5,463 bases of DNA from Rhodospirillales bacterium (GTDB lineage Bacteria; Pseudomonadota; Alphaproteobacteria; UBA8366; JADFVY01): NCBI GenBank assembly GCA_024644185.1, contig JAHELM010000204.1:1-5463 (forward strand), written 5' to 3'. The notes beneath the pieces were generated by a model that saw only the letters and a list, made by a program, of their open reading frames with translations, did not search any database and was not told the origin of the DNA. Shown here piece by piece: positions 5,360 through 5,463 of the stretch; position 1 is the first letter of the stretch; the number at the start of each line of letters is the position of its first letter. Both the position numbers and the translations under genes were made by a program.

Positions 5360-5463
5360 CGGTGTGTCTCCAGAATGTGCGAGCCGAGCTTCGCGCGTCC
5401 ATGCGAACTGGTCAAGCGCCGACAGAGCCGGCAGGGTTCGTCGTAAATACAGGACGTGAAGGG

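Noticed and set aside
4395..5402. 335-codon minus-strand open frame across the peptidase and the 115-aa gene
   Set aside because: It is antisense to the peptidase hydrolase domain and out of frame with the 115-aa gene, with R/H/P-rich composition typical of shadow frames in GC-rich DNA.
5360..5463. Possible tRNA, promoter or upstream gene at the right edge
   Set aside because: No cloverleaf or tRNA consensus is visible. A minus-strand TTGACC near 5410 has no matching -10 box at proper spacing. The open frame to the edge is explained by the 115-aa gene's upstream codons and is too short to judge.

Overview
The window looks like chromosomal DNA from a GC-rich alphaproteobacterium, probably of the Rhodospirillales/Acetobacteraceae type. 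The basis is the GC-rich third codon positions, the BioY sequence style, an S9 peptidase opening with the alphaproteobacterial 'APFGTW-SPI' start, and a small 'NPLNLNPLQLRTL' protein that I associate from memory with that order. The taxonomic call is an inference and has not been tested by search.

Layout from left to right: (1) The 3' end of bioY, the biotin-specific S component of an ECF transporter (+ strand, cut by the left edge), is followed by a strong 12-bp hairpin terminator. (2) A module of three unfamiliar genes follows. Two minus-strand genes encode paralogous kinesin-light-chain-type TPR proteins (603-1244 and 1852-2523). Between them, on the + strand, is a small predicted lipoprotein with a beta-sandwich-like domain (1466-1828). 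Both TPR genes have the same exact 15-bp sequence upstream of their starts, and the two upstream regions share further weak similarity. The pair therefore looks like a duplicated gene plus control region. (3) A roughly 560-bp stretch (2524-3083) has no confident gene. It begins with the TPR2 leader, passes through an island of about 79% A+T (2631-2715), and then becomes GC-rich again with several short open frames on both strands. (4) A complete S9-family serine peptidase (prolyl oligopeptidase/acylaminoacyl-peptidase type, + strand) has an intact Ser-Asp-His triad. (5) A convergent 115-aa conserved protein of unknown function lies on the minus strand. The last 104 bases hold its upstream region and no other recognisable gene.

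The genes alternate in strand and mostly converge with very short gaps (61, 23 and 14 bp), so no multi-gene operon is visible. bioY and the peptidase look like ordinary housekeeping genes. The candidate for something undescribed is the TPR-lipoprotein-TPR module with its shared upstream element. A periplasmic or envelope partnership between the lipoprotein and the TPR proteins is only a guess: neither TPR protein shows a signal peptide, so they are predicted to be cytoplasmic.
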